64,000 bases of DNA from Oscillospiraceae bacterium (GCA_020025515.1 JAHHRZ010000003.1:62001-126000), one strand, 5' to 3'. Shown: positions 33,540 through 42,295, numbered from the stretch's first letter. A program made the numbers and translations. The notes: generated by a model not told the origin, from the letters alone.

Positions 33540-34372
33540 AATATATGGTAATGGAATGTCACCGTGCCTTTGCTGTGGTTCTGGATGAGGACGGCAGATT
33601 TTTAAAGGTGGCCAATATGCACTATGAAGTGGGCGAAACAGTGACAGAGGTCTTTGTGATGAAAGTCCAGCCCAAGAAAAAGCAGCATAGGTGGGTCTTT
33701 TCCCTGACCGCAGCGGCGGCCTGTGTGCTGCTGGTGATTAGCTTCTTTTTTCAGACCGGGTATGCAGCCTATGCTTCTGTGTATTTGACCATCAATCCTG
33801 AAATACGGATCGATGTGGACAGGGAAGATGTGGTGCTGGGGCTTGAAGCCATGAATGAGGATGGCACAGCCCTTTTATCAGGCTATGAATACCGGAAAAA
33901 GAAATTGAATGTGGTAATGGACGAATTGGTGGACAGGGCCATTGAAATGAATTATCTCCAAGAGGGTGGAACCGTCTCCCTGCGTCTGGATGCCCAGGAT
34001 GAAACTTGGATTGCCAGCCATAAAGAAAGCATGGGTACAGATCTGGAACGGCATCTGACAGATAAATTGACTGTCACCGTGGAAATTACAACCAAGGTTC
34101 CGGCCCAAAGCACCCCGGTGCAAACTGAGGATGATGACGACGATAATGAGAGCGATAATGAGAATGATGACAGCGAGCCGGAGGATGATGAGGAGCCGGA
34201 GCAGGACGAGCAGGAGGAATCGGACCAGGAGCCTGAGGAGGAAGAGGACCATAATGATAAGGAACCTTCTGAGGAGGATTCCGAAGAAAAGGATAACCAG
34301 ACAGAGGAGGCCCCGGAAGATTCTGAAGAGGAGTCCCATGAGGAAGATGGAGAAGAGGAAGAGGACGACTGA
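33536..34372 (+). CDS. rsgI: RsgI-type transmembrane anti-sigma factor with acidic tail
   Basis: Single-pass membrane protein of 278 residues. Residues 1-45 form the cytoplasmic RsgI N-terminal domain that binds SigI; the transmembrane helix spans about 54-72; the external part begins with YASVYLTINPEIRIDVD. The Asn-Pro pair (N87-P88) matches the site where RsgI proteins are reported to cut themselves as the first step in releasing SigI. The last 85 residues are almost only Asp, Glu, Ser and Pro. No carbohydrate-binding module is present, unlike cellulosome RsgI proteins, so the input signal is different; a cation or charge-based signal is a guess. Translation is coupled to sigI. Confidence 0.88.
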   Translation: MKYMVMECHRAFAVVLDEDGRFLKVANMHYEVGETVTEVFVMKVQPKKKQHRWVFSLTAAAACVLLVISFFFQTGYAAYASVYLTINPEIRIDVDREDVVLGLEAMNEDGTALLSGYEYRKKKLNVVMDELVDRAIEMNYLQEGGTVSLRLDAQDETWIASHKESMGTDLERHLTDKLTVTVEITTKVPAQSTPVQTEDDDDDNESDNENDDSEPEDDEEPEQDEQEESDQEPEEEEDHNDKEPSEEDSEEKDNQTEEAPEDSEEESHEEDGEEEEDD

Positions 34373-34398
34373 ACATTACTGAAAAATCTTTTTTTCGA

Positions 34399-34436
34399 CC
34401 CCGTTTTGATTCATAAGTATTCCGTAGTCTATAGAT
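34399..34436 (+). promoter_or_regulatory. SigI-type promoter, distal copy upstream of the Asp-rich lipoprotein gene
   Basis: CCCCGTTTT, 15 bases, then CGTAGTCTATAGAT. It differs from the two other copies at only a few positions. Confidence 0.6.
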
Positions 34437-34488
34437 GTAAGGGAAAAGACACCCGATGAGATCTCAAAAATAAAAAACGATGCCCAGA

Positions 34489-34527
34489 CCCCGGTTTTCC
34501 GAATCGGTTCCCGTATCCTATGGATAG
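34489..34527 (+). promoter_or_regulatory. SigI-type promoter, proximal copy upstream of the Asp-rich lipoprotein gene
   Basis: CCCCGGTTT, 14 bases, then CGTATCCTATGGATAG: the same spacing as the sigI promoter, with one change in the -10 block. Confidence 0.7.
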
Positions 34528-34586
34528 AAAGAGAAATGAAGCTTCTTTTCTTAATAACACACAAACATGAGTAAAGGAGAATTATT

Positions 34587-35564
34587 ATGAAGATGAAATT
34601 CAAATCTGTTTTTGCAATGGCATTGGCCTTGCTGCTGGCGCTGGGCTGCATGACGGGCTGTGCAAAAAGTGATGTGCAGCATCAAATGCCCCAGAAAGCC
34701 TCCGGCGGTGTCCTGTGTATCCGTGTAAACCCTGAAATTGCAGTGACCTTTGATGAAACCGGCAAGGTCACAAAAGTGGAAGCCCGCAACGATGACGGTC
34801 AGAGAATTATCACTGATTATACCGGGTATGAAGGAAAGGAAACCAGAGAAGTGGTCACGGAATTGGTGACAGCCATTGGCGATGCCGGTTACTTTGTAGA
34901 AGAAGTAGAGGGAAAGAGCCGCAAGATCACCATTGAAGTAGAACCCGGGACACAGCTGCCCTATGACGGATTTATCAACGAAGTGATTGCGGATATCCAG
35001 AACTATGTGACACAAAACAAGTGGCACAGCGATGTGATTGTAGAATGGGAAAAGGACTACGACGACATCTATGATCTGACCGATGATGACAAGGACGAAG
35101 TGGACGACCACGATGATGACAAGGACGAAGTGGACGACCACGATGATGACAAGGACGAAGTGGACGACCACGATGACGACAAGGACGACCTGGATGACCC
35201 CGATGACGACAAGGACGATCTGGACGATCCTGATGACGACAGAGACGATTTGGATGACCCTGATGACGACAAGGACGATCTGGACGATCCTGATGACGAC
35301 AAGGATGATCTGGACGATCCTGATGACGACAAGGATGATCTGGATGACCCCGATGACGACAAGGATGATCTGGACGACCTTGATGACGACAGAGACGATC
35401 TGGACGACCCCGATGACGACAAGGATGATCAGGACGACCCCGATGATGACAAGGACGAAGTGGACGACCATGATGACGATGATGACGATTATCTTGCGGT
35501 CAGAGGGATCTTCTACAGAGTATTCAATGCCGCGGTGGGCGGTGTGGCAAGAAATATGATGTAA
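34587..35564 (+). CDS. Lipoprotein with free RsgI-like external domain and Asp-rich decapeptide repeats
   Basis: Secreted lipoprotein of 325 residues, ATG after AAAGGAG. The signal peptide ends in lipobox MTGC (Cys 25). Residues 42-160 (GVLCIRVNPEIAVTFDETGK...) align by eye with the external domain of the neighbouring anti-sigma factor, including the NPEI cleavage motif (N48-P49), but the SigI-binding domain and transmembrane helix are missing. Residues 166-295 are thirteen repeats of type DDDKDDLDDP (or DDDKDEVDDH). A short tail (YLAVRGIFYRVFNAAVGGVARNMM) follows. The Asp density suggests Ca2+ or other cation binding. Two SigI-type promoters lie upstream. It may act as a decoy or co-sensor for the SigI system; this is inference. 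Confidence 0.82.
   Translation: MKMKFKSVFAMALALLLALGCMTGCAKSDVQHQMPQKASGGVLCIRVNPEIAVTFDETGKVTKVEARNDDGQRIITDYTGYEGKETREVVTELVTAIGDAGYFVEEVEGKSRKITIEVEPGTQLPYDGFINEVIADIQNYVTQNKWHSDVIVEWEKDYDDIYDLTDDDKDEVDDHDDDKDEVDDHDDDKDEVDDHDDDKDDLDDPDDDKDDLDDPDDDRDDLDDPDDDKDDLDDPDDDKDDLDDPDDDKDDLDDPDDDKDDLDDLDDDRDDLDDPDDDKDDQDDPDDDKDEVDDHDDDDDDYLAVRGIFYRVFNAAVGGVARNMM
35082..35471 (+). repeat. Thirteen 30-bp in-frame tandem repeats (Asp-rich decapeptides)
   Basis: Thirteen units of 30 bases, each coding for DDD(K/R)D(D/E)(L/V/Q)DD(P/H/L). The first three and the last are of the DEVDDH type; the middle ones are DDLDDP. Identity between units is high enough for recombination to change copy number. Confidence 0.95.
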
Positions 35565-35570
35565 TATAAC

Positions 35571-35616
35571 AGCGGGGCCGCCTCAGGAGGATGATCCTCT
35601 TTGAGACGGCCCCGCT
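35571..35616. terminator. Bidirectional terminator between the Asp-rich lipoprotein and esterase genes
   Basis: AGCGGGGCCG...TCTCA arms pair in a 17-bp interrupted stem. It serves the convergent genes on both sides; T-runs are weak. Confidence 0.7.
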
Positions 35617-35620
35617 TGCG

Positions 35621-36565
35621 CTATGCATTTACAGCCTCCATAAAGCCATTGATTAAAAAGGCCCGGGCCTCCTTTGCAATGTGGGTGGCACTGCATAGGA
35701 CATCAAATCCATGAAAACACCCTTCAAAAACCCGACAGGTTACCCGGATCCCGGCAGCCTTCAAACGCTCCACATAGGCCAGCGTTTCATCCCGGAAGGG
35801 TTCAATGCTTCCCACAAAGGTCAGTGTGGGAGGAAGGCCGGTATAGTCTGTTTCCAGAAGAGGATTGGCGTATTTGCTTACCCGGTCTGTGCCATAGTCA
35901 TCGCCTAAATACCGTTTCCAAGCCACAAGATTTGCTTTGGTATTCCAGATGGGAGCATCGTTGTCTGTGGAGGACTCCGTGGGACGAGGGTCCAGCATGG
36001 GATAAAGCGGCATCTGAAAGGCCAGGGGGACGGTTCCCTGATCCCTGGCATAGAGGCTCAGGGCAGCGGTAAGACCGCCGCCGGCACTGTCTCCTCCCAG
36101 CATAAGCTTGTCCTGACGGATTCCGAGGGAATCACAGTTTTCATACATCCATAAAAGAGCGGTGTAGCAGTCCAGCAGGGCGGCAGGATAGGGAGCCTGT
36201 GTGGAACGGGTATAATCCGGGGACACCACCACACAGTCAGAGGCCAAAATAAAATCCCGAATGAAGCTGATTTCCTGTTCCGGGATTCCCAAAGCATACC
36301 CTCCGCCGTGAATCCACAAAAGGCCGGGAACCTGAGCTTTTCGTACTTTGGGAGTATAGATGCAGATCCGAAGCAGAGAGCCATCCGGGCGGCTGATATA
36401 TCGCTGCTCCATGGAGAGCTTGCCACAGAGGGTTTTGCCTGCGATGACATGGTCTAAAAAAGCGTTGCTGAACGCCAGCCTTTTTCCCTCTGATACACTG
36501 AAGCCCTTCATCAGCATTCCGATTGTTCTCAGTTCCGGATGGATCATCTCCCTTGTAATCTTCAT
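35621..36565 (-). CDS. Alpha/beta hydrolase, HSL-type esterase
   Basis: Cytoplasmic esterase/lipase of 314 residues. It has the oxyanion motif WIHGGGYALG, the nucleophile elbow LGGDSAGGGLT, a catalytic Asp in the EPFRDE region and the His in EGCFHGFDV. This is the hormone-sensitive-lipase layout that cleaves short acyl or acetyl esters. ATG 36565 follows AAGGAGG. A promoter with TTGACA at 36635-36630 and a TACGCT -10 lies on the minus strand just upstream. It stands alone; no sugar-esterase context is visible. Confidence 0.9.
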   Translation of the reverse strand: MKITREMIHPELRTIGMLMKGFSVSEGKRLAFSNAFLDHVIAGKTLCGKLSMEQRYISRPDGSLLRICIYTPKVRKAQVPGLLWIHGGGYALGIPEQEISFIRDFILASDCVVVSPDYTRSTQAPYPAALLDCYTALLWMYENCDSLGIRQDKLMLGGDSAGGGLTAALSLYARDQGTVPLAFQMPLYPMLDPRPTESSTDNDAPIWNTKANLVAWKRYLGDDYGTDRVSKYANPLLETDYTGLPPTLTFVGSIEPFRDETLAYVERLKAAGIRVTCRVFEGCFHGFDVLCSATHIAKEARAFLINGFMEAVNA

Positions 36566-36605
36566 CTTGCGGCCTCCTTCTGCCAATTCCTCACACATTT
36601 CTGTC

Positions 36606-36635
36606 AGCGTACCACAAAACCACAGTCTATGTCAA
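36606..36635 (-). promoter_or_regulatory. Promoter of the esterase gene
   Basis: On the minus strand TTGACA and TACGCT are separated by 18 bases, 41 bases before the start codon. Confidence 0.5.
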
Positions 36636-36660
36636 TAAAGTTCTATTGTTTTTGCAGAAT

Positions 36661-36694
36661 AAAAGGGACGATCCTGTGAAAATCGTCCCTTTTT
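36661..36694 (-). terminator. Terminator of the XRE membrane-regulator gene
   Basis: AAAAGGGACGAT pairs with ATCGTCCCTTTT; T-rich on both strands and placed just past the stop at 36704. Confidence 0.8.
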
Positions 36695-36703
36695 TAGGGC
36701 TAT

Positions 36704-37684
36704 TTATTGCTGCTTTTTAGAGACAAAGAGCGTGCTCAGGGTCATGAGCGCAGCATACAGCACACCTGCCACAGGCCAGATGATCCAGGTCCTTCCCCAG
36801 TCGCCAGAAAAAAAGCTGATGCCCAGATAAATGGCAGTTGTCAGGAGCCAGTACACACCGGAAATGGTTTCCATCACAGGATTCTTTTCCATATCAGAGA
36901 ATTCTCCTTCTTTCAGGAGCCGCTGCATACTGCTCCAGCAAACACCTGCAAGGATGAAAAACAGCACGCCGATTCCGGCCAGTACTATAGTCAGGGTGAG
37001 CGCACAGATCACATAGAGCGCATGTCCTGTAAAGGAAGCCAGAACGAGAGGCACAGGGGACAGAACGCACAGGCAGCATCCAAGCAGATTATATTTCATA
37101 TAGGTATTTCGGTATTCGTCCTGCTGCGTTAGCACCAGCTGCCTGACACCCGGTTCCAGCTCAAAGGGTTCTTTCTCCAGAAAGGTATAGGGGCTGTTTT
37201 GAAAACCGCATCGTGTAAAGAGAAATACCGCGGCGGCCATCAGCAGAAACAGCACCAGCATCCCCAGTCCACCGGCCAGATTTTCAGAGATGGGATAGAA
37301 TTCTGAGGCCCCGCTCAGAAGGATCAACGTCACAGGGGAAAGGATACACAGAAGCGTGGCAAGGGCAATCTGTTTTGCGGCGGCCCTGCGGTGCTCCAGA
37401 TACGCACGGGCCTGTGAAGAGCTTACACGCCGGAGGGCCGGTGCCGCCTCCTGCATGCCCTCCTCCTGCGGGGATGGCTCGGCCTCCAGCTCGTCTTTCA
37501 AAAGGTAATCCGTGGTAACTTCAAATAAGGTGCTGAGCGCTAAAATCTTCTCCAGGTCGGGGAGGGATTGGGCACTTTCCCATTTGGAAACTGCCTGCCG
37601 GGATACGTTCATTTTTTCAGCCAGATCTTCCTGAGACCAGCCTTTCTTTTTTCGCAGTTCTGTCAGCTTCTCGGAAAAAATCAT
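36704..37684 (-). CDS. XRE-family regulator with C-terminal membrane domain
   Basis: Protein of 326 residues. Residues 5-60 are a Cro/CI-type helix-turn-helix ([41 protein letters not shown]). After a charged linker come five or six transmembrane helices in residues 105-320. Such membrane-tethered XRE proteins are common in Firmicutes and probably regulate themselves or nearby genes in response to envelope signals. The start ATG has only a weak site upstream (GAGGAACC). The neighbours give no clear target. Confidence 0.85.
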   Translation of the reverse strand: MIFSEKLTELRKKKGWSQEDLAEKMNVSRQAVSKWESAQSLPDLEKILALSTLFEVTTDYLLKDELEAEPSPQEEGMQEAAPALRRVSSSQARAYLEHRRAAAKQIALATLLCILSPVTLILLSGASEFYPISENLAGGLGMLVLFLLMAAAVFLFTRCGFQNSPYTFLEKEPFELEPGVRQLVLTQQDEYRNTYMKYNLLGCCLCVLSPVPLVLASFTGHALYVICALTLTIVLAGIGVLFFILAGVCWSSMQRLLKEGEFSDMEKNPVMETISGVYWLLTTAIYLGISFFSGDWGRTWIIWPVAGVLYAALMTLSTLFVSKKQQ

Positions 37685-37902
37685 GTTGGTTCCTCATTTC
37701 TTTTAATCTCTTGCAGGGAAATCGTGTTTTCAGTATAGCGTTTTTGTCGGTTGCATACCACCAACTCAGGCAGACAATGTGGCAACCAGCGGTTGCGGCA
37801 GAACTTTTTCTGCTTTTTTCTCAGTATAACATCAATGTCTGTCTGATTCCAGTCCCGGATGCACGTTGCTTGATAGAAATGCAGGATTCTTTTCTTTCGT
37901 AA

Positions 37903-37931
37903 TTGTGTAAATTGAAATTTCGTGGTAGAAT
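37903..37931 (+). promoter_or_regulatory. Promoter of the adenine deaminase gene
   Basis: TTGTGT at 37903-37908 and TAGAAT at 37926-37931, with a 17-base spacer. No purine riboswitch core is seen in the short leader that follows. Confidence 0.55.
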
Positions 37932-37986
37932 GAGAAAGATATCTGATGGAGCTGGGTCTCCAACACAAATCGGAAAGGTGGCAGCA

Positions 37987-39720
37987 ATGATGAGCACTTA
38001 CGAAAGCTATGCAGGTAAAATCAATCGAAAACTGATGAAGAAAGTTCATATTGTCAATGTGGCGGCAGGTCGTGTTCCTGCGGATCTGGTACTGAAAAAT
38101 GCTTCCTATGTAAATGTATTCAGCAACAAAATCTGCCACGGCGATATTGCGATCACAAAGGGGCTGTTTGTGGGAATTGGGCAGTACAGCAGCCCCAACG
38201 AAGTGGATATGTCCGGCAAACTGGTGCTTCCCGGCTTTTTGGATTCCCATATTCATCTGGAAAGCTCTCTGGTAACGCCCTGGGAGTTTGCCAAGGCGGT
38301 GCTTCCTCACGGAACTACCACGGTGGTTACCGACCCTCATGAAATTGCCAATGTCATGGGAACCGATGGCATTGAATATATGCTTCAGGCCACGGAGGGG
38401 CTTCCGGTGGATGTGCGGTTTATGCTGCCCTCCTGCGTGCCGGCTACCCCTGTGGATGAAAGCGGCGCAGATCTGGACTATCGGGATATCGACTCCTTTT
38501 ATGACCATCCCAGAGTCCAGGGCCTTGCGGAAATGATGAATTTCCCCGGCGTCATTCAGGCGGACAAGGACGTGCTGGAAAAAATCGTGGCGGCTCAGGC
38601 TCACCATAAGAAGATTGATGGTCACGCTCCCAATCTGGAGGGAAATGACCTCAACGCCTATGTGACCGCAGGGGTTTACTCAGATCATGAATGTTCCAGC
38701 GCACAAGATGCCATTGCAAAGCTGGAGTTGGGGCAGTTTATTATGATCCGGGAGGGGACTGCCGCCAGAAATCTGGACGCCTTGCTCCCCTTGCTCACAC
38801 CGGAATATGCAGACCGGTGTATGTTCTGCTGCGATGACAAGCACCCCAGTGACCTCTTAGAAAAGGGGCATATCGACTACATCGTTCGGCGGGCCATTCA
38901 GAAGGGGGTAGACCCCATTATAGCGGTGAAGGTGGCCAGTCACAATGCCGCAAGATACTACGCCCTCAATAACCGGGGGGCCATTGCGCCGGGGTATCTG
39001 GCAGACTTTGTGGTGATCGACAATTTCCGGGACTTCAATATTGAGAGTGTCTACAAAAAGGGCGTTGCCATGTATGAAGCCCATGAGGTGAAGCAGTTCC
39101 AAATTCCGGAGGTGTCCTCCTATCTGGTGGAGCGGGCCCATAATACATTCCATGTCCCGTCCCTGACAGAAAAAGATTTTGAAGATGTCCGGCCCCGTGG
39201 AATCATCGGCATGATACCGGGAGAGATCATTACCCAGGATCTGGGCTATGCGGCAGGGATCGACCCGGCCAAAGACATTCTGAAAATAGCGGTGGTGGAG
39301 CGGCACAAGAACACCCGCCACATCGGAATCGGGTATCTGAAGGGCTATGGGCTGAAAGAAGGTGCGGTGGCAACCAGCATTTCCCATGATTCGCATAACA
39401 TTATTGCTGTAGGCACCAACGACAAAGACCTGGCTGCGGCGGTGAACCGAGTGGTGGAAAACAACGGCGGCATTGTGGTCATGAAAGACGGACAGATCAG
39501 AGGAGAAGTGGTGCTTGCCATTGCCGGACTTATGAGCGATGAACCCCTCACGCAGGTAAACCGGGCGCTGGAGGAGGCCAAAAAGCAGGCCTTTGCCCTG
39601 GGGGTCTGTCAGGATGTGGACCCCTTCATGACCCTGAGCTTCATGTCCCTGCCGGTGATTCCCACACTGCGTCTCACCACCCGCGGCGTTTTGGATGTGA
39701 TCAGCCAGAAATATATTTAA
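37987..39720 (+). CDS. ade: Adenine deaminase
   Basis: Enzyme of 577 residues that turns adenine into hypoxanthine and ammonia in purine salvage. It has the amidohydrolase metal motif GFLDSHIHLESSLVTP, the family block VVTDPHEIANVMG, DDKHPSDLLEKGHIDY with conserved Asp-Asp-His, and the AdeC-type C-terminal region HDSHNIIAVGTNDKDL and MSLPVIPTLRLT. It would be cytoplasmic and uses Mn2+ or Fe2+. ATG 37987 follows GGAAAGGTGG. The length matches AdeC proteins. Confidence 0.95.
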   Translation: MMSTYESYAGKINRKLMKKVHIVNVAAGRVPADLVLKNASYVNVFSNKICHGDIAITKGLFVGIGQYSSPNEVDMSGKLVLPGFLDSHIHLESSLVTPWEFAKAVLPHGTTTVVTDPHEIANVMGTDGIEYMLQATEGLPVDVRFMLPSCVPATPVDESGADLDYRDIDSFYDHPRVQGLAEMMNFPGVIQADKDVLEKIVAAQAHHKKIDGHAPNLEGNDLNAYVTAGVYSDHECSSAQDAIAKLELGQFIMIREGTAARNLDALLPLLTPEYADRCMFCCDDKHPSDLLEKGHIDYIVRRAIQKGVDPIIAVKVASHNAARYYALNNRGAIAPGYLADFVVIDNFRDFNIESVYKKGVAMYEAHEVKQFQIPEVSSYLVERAHNTFHVPSLTEKDFEDVRPRGIIGMIPGEIITQDLGYAAGIDPAKDILKIAVVERHKNTRHIGIGYLKGYGLKEGAVATSISHDSHNIIAVGTNDKDLAAAVNRVVENNGGIVVMKDGQIRGEVVLAIAGLMSDEPLTQVNRALEEAKKQAFALGVCQDVDPFMTLSFMSLPVIPTLRLTTRGVLDVISQKYI

Positions 39721-39832
39721 TAAGAATCCGTAAATGAGATATGATACAAACCAGATGGCCTGCACATCACCAGGTATTTGCAGGCAGATTCAGAGGATTG
39801 TTCCGAACAACGAAAAGGAAGGAAGTTTTATC

Positions 39833-40780
39833 ATGGGTAGAAAAATAACGATTATTGGTGCGGGAAATGTAGGCGCAACCATTGCCTATACCCTGTCTCT
39901 GGGAAATATTGCATCCAATCTGGTCCTGATCGATGTCAATCGGGACAAGGTTGAGGGGGAAGTGATGGACATTGTCCAAGGCACCAGCTTCCGGGAGCCT
40001 ATTTCTGTGATTGTAGGCGAGTATGAGGATGCGGCGGACTCCGACATTGTGATCATCACCTCCGGCATCGGCCGCAAGCCCGGCCAGTCCCGGATTGAAC
40101 TGGCGCAAACCAATGTAAACATCCTCAAGGCCATTACGCCCCAGATTGTGGCGGTGGCACCCCATGCTCTGTATGTCATTGTCAGCAACCCTGTGGACAT
40201 TATGACCTATGCATTCACCAAACTGTCCGGCCTGCCGGAGAACCAGATCATCGGCTCCGGTACCATTCTGGATACGGCCAGACTTCGGGTTTCCCTGTCC
40301 AACCACTTTCAGGTGGCCCAGAAAAATATCCATGCCTATGTATTTGGGGAGCATGGCGACACTTCTTTGATTCCCTGGTCCTGCGCCGACATCTCCGGCT
40401 GTAAGCTGGAGGATTTTGAAAAGATGATGATGGACCGTAAGGCGGTGGAAGCACCTGTGAACCGTGAAGATGTTTTGCGCTATGTGCAGAAATCCGGCGG
40501 GGAGATCATCGCCAAGAAGGGGGCCACTTATTATGCGGTCTCTGCGTCCGTCAATAAGATCTGTAATATTCTGGTAGCAGCTTATGATTCCGTGGCCACG
40601 GTTTCTTCCATGATGCACGGCGAGTATGGGATTGAGGATGTCTGTGTCAGTACCCTGACCATGGTAGGGCCCGATGGGGTAAAGGGGAAGATCCCTGTTC
40701 CCATGACAGAAGAAGAGATTGCCAAGCTCCAGGCCAGCGCAAACGCACTGAAGGCGGTGATCAAGGGCCTGGATATCTAA
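39833..40780 (+). CDS. NAD-dependent lactate/malate dehydrogenase family protein, probably malate-type
   Basis: Oxidoreductase of 315 residues. The NAD fold shows GAGNVGATIAYTL and LIDVN (Asp that picks NAD). Catalytic residues are present: DTARLR (Asp/Arg pair) and GEHGDT (His). Overall it resembles L-lactate dehydrogenase (SGTILDTARLR). The substrate loop reads SGIGRKPGQSR, however: Arg 81 stands where LDH has the specificity Gln (102 in Bacillus LDH numbering) and malate dehydrogenases have Arg. The gene lies 115 bases before class I fumarase genes. Together these suggest malate/oxaloacetate interconversion. ATG 39833 follows AAGGAAGG. Confidence 0.85.
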   Translation: MGRKITIIGAGNVGATIAYTLSLGNIASNLVLIDVNRDKVEGEVMDIVQGTSFREPISVIVGEYEDAADSDIVIITSGIGRKPGQSRIELAQTNVNILKAITPQIVAVAPHALYVIVSNPVDIMTYAFTKLSGLPENQIIGSGTILDTARLRVSLSNHFQVAQKNIHAYVFGEHGDTSLIPWSCADISGCKLEDFEKMMMDRKAVEAPVNREDVLRYVQKSGGEIIAKKGATYYAVSASVNKICNILVAAYDSVATVSSMMHGEYGIEDVCVSTLTMVGPDGVKGKIPVPMTEEEIAKLQASANALKAVIKGLDI

Positions 40781-40805
40781 AAGTCACAAATTTGACCCGT
40801 TCAAC

Positions 40806-40834
40806 TTGAATAGGACTGCATAATATGCTAGAAT
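40806..40834 (+). promoter_or_regulatory. Promoter of the fumarase genes
   Basis: TTGAAT at 40806-40811 and TAGAAT at 40829-40834, with a 17-base spacer. The 60-base leader contains a possible GGGTA / TACCC stem. Confidence 0.65.
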
Positions 40835-40895
40835 ACCCGGGTAGGCAGTTGTGTCTGCTGAACGATACCCGCTATGAGCGGTAAGGAGGCAACAT

Positions 40896-41738
40896 ATGAG
40901 AGAGATTCCTGTCACTCAAATCACTGATGTGGTGGAGAAGCTGTGCATTGAGGCCAACACCCACCTACCCGCAGATGTGAAGTGCGCCATTGAGACCTGT
41001 AGGGCTTGTGAAGACGGTCAGATTGCCGCAGGCGTTCTGGACAAGATCATCGAAAACTATAACATTGCAGACCGGGAGTGTGTACCCATCTGCCAGGACA
41101 CCGGAATGGCCTGTGTGTTCTTGGAGATCGGTCAGGATGTGCACCTGGTTGGCGGCGACCTGAGGGAGGCTGTGGACGAGGGCGTCCGCAGAGGATATGA
41201 CAAGGGCTATCTGAGAAAGTCCGTGGTCCGTGACCCCATTCGCCGGGGAAATACCGGGGATAATACCCCTGCTATGCTGTATACGGAGATTGTCCCCGGT
41301 GAGAATGTAAAGATCACCGTAGGCCCCAAGGGATTTGGCAGCGAGAACATGAGCGCCATTCGGATGTTCAAGCCCTCTGCCGGTCTGCAGGGCATTAAGG
41401 AGTTCATCCTGGAGACCGTGGAAAATGCAGGCCCCAACCCCTGTCCTCCCATGGTGGTGGGCGTGGGCCTTGGCGGCACCTTCGATAAAGCGGCCCTCCT
41501 GGCGAAGAAGGCTATTATGCGGCCTCTGGATGTCCGCAACCCTGACCCCTACTATGCGGATCTGGAAAAAGAAATGCTGGACAAAATCAACGAGCTGGGC
41601 ATCGGCCCCCAGGGCTTTGGCGGCAAGACCACGGCCATTGCCCTCAACATCGAGTATATGCCCACCCACATTGCGGGTATGCCCTGCGCCATTAACATTA
41701 ACTGCCATGTGACCCGTCACAAAACGGAGGTGCTGTAA
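40896..41738 (+). CDS. Class I fumarate hydratase, alpha subunit
   Basis: Catalytic Fe-S subunit of 280 residues for fumarate plus water to L-malate (or L-tartrate dehydration in the related Ttd enzymes). Three Cys that can hold a 4Fe-4S cluster are at CQDTGMACV (C66), NPCPPMVVG and INCHVTRH. Other family blocks are VRDPIRRGNTGDNTPAM and KGFGSENMSA. The oxygen-sensitive cluster suits an anaerobe. The start follows TAAGGAGG, and the stop overlaps the beta subunit ATG by one base. Confidence 0.93.
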   Translation: MREIPVTQITDVVEKLCIEANTHLPADVKCAIETCRACEDGQIAAGVLDKIIENYNIADRECVPICQDTGMACVFLEIGQDVHLVGGDLREAVDEGVRRGYDKGYLRKSVVRDPIRRGNTGDNTPAMLYTEIVPGENVKITVGPKGFGSENMSAIRMFKPSAGLQGIKEFILETVENAGPNPCPPMVVGVGLGGTFDKAALLAKKAIMRPLDVRNPDPYYADLEKEMLDKINELGIGPQGFGGKTTAIALNIEYMPTHIAGMPCAININCHVTRHKTEVL

Positions 41739-42295
41739 TGGAAAAGCATATCACATTGCCCCTGACTGAGGAGCTGGCTAAGAGCCTGCATGCAGGAGAT
41801 ACGGTTTATCTCACCGGCACCATTTACACATCCAGAGACGCAGGTCACAAGCGGATGTGTGAGGCCCTGGCCCGGGGGGAGGAGCTTCCCTTTGACCCCA
41901 TGAATGCCACCATCTACTATGTAGGCCCCACACCGGCCAAGCCCGGCCAGGTGATCGGTTCTGCCGGTCCCACCACCAGCGGCCGTATGGATGCCTATGC
42001 GCCTACCATGATGTCCGTAGGTGCCCGGGGCATGATCGGCAAAGGGGCAAGACTGCCTGAGGTCATTGAGGCCATGAAGAAGTACACCGGTGTGTACTTT
42101 GGTGCCATTGGCGGTGCAGGTGCTCTGCTGGCTAAGTGCATCAAGAAAGCGGAGCTCATCGCCTATGAGGATCTGGGCGCAGAGGCCCTTCGCAAGCTCT
42201 ATGTGGAAGAATTGCCTGTCTTTGTCATCGTGGACAGTGAGGGCAACAACCTCTATGAGACGGGCCGGGCTACTTACCTGGAAAATAAAAAATAA
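41738..42295 (+). CDS. Class I fumarate hydratase, beta subunit
   Basis: Partner subunit of 185 residues. It has the family blocks VYLTGTIYTSRDAGHKRM, SAGPTTSGRMDAYAP, GKGARLPEVIEAM and YFGAIGGAGALLAKCI. Together with the alpha subunit it forms the two-part class I fumarase found in anaerobic Bacteria and Archaea; some relatives are tartrate dehydratases. The pairing with a malate-type dehydrogenase upstream favours fumarase. A terminator follows 14 bases after the stop. Confidence 0.93.
   Translation: MEKHITLPLTEELAKSLHAGDTVYLTGTIYTSRDAGHKRMCEALARGEELPFDPMNATIYYVGPTPAKPGQVIGSAGPTTSGRMDAYAPTMMSVGARGMIGKGARLPEVIEAMKKYTGVYFGAIGGAGALLAKCIKKAELIAYEDLGAEALRKLYVEELPVFVIVDSEGNNLYETGRATYLENKK

Noticed and set aside
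35082..35471. CRISPR-like array of 30-bp repeats
   Set aside because: The units are directly adjacent with no spacers, keep the reading frame and code for Asp-rich decapeptides.
37870..37986. Purine riboswitch before adenine deaminase
   Set aside because: The leader lacks the three-way junction core; only a short GGAG/CTCC hairpin is seen.
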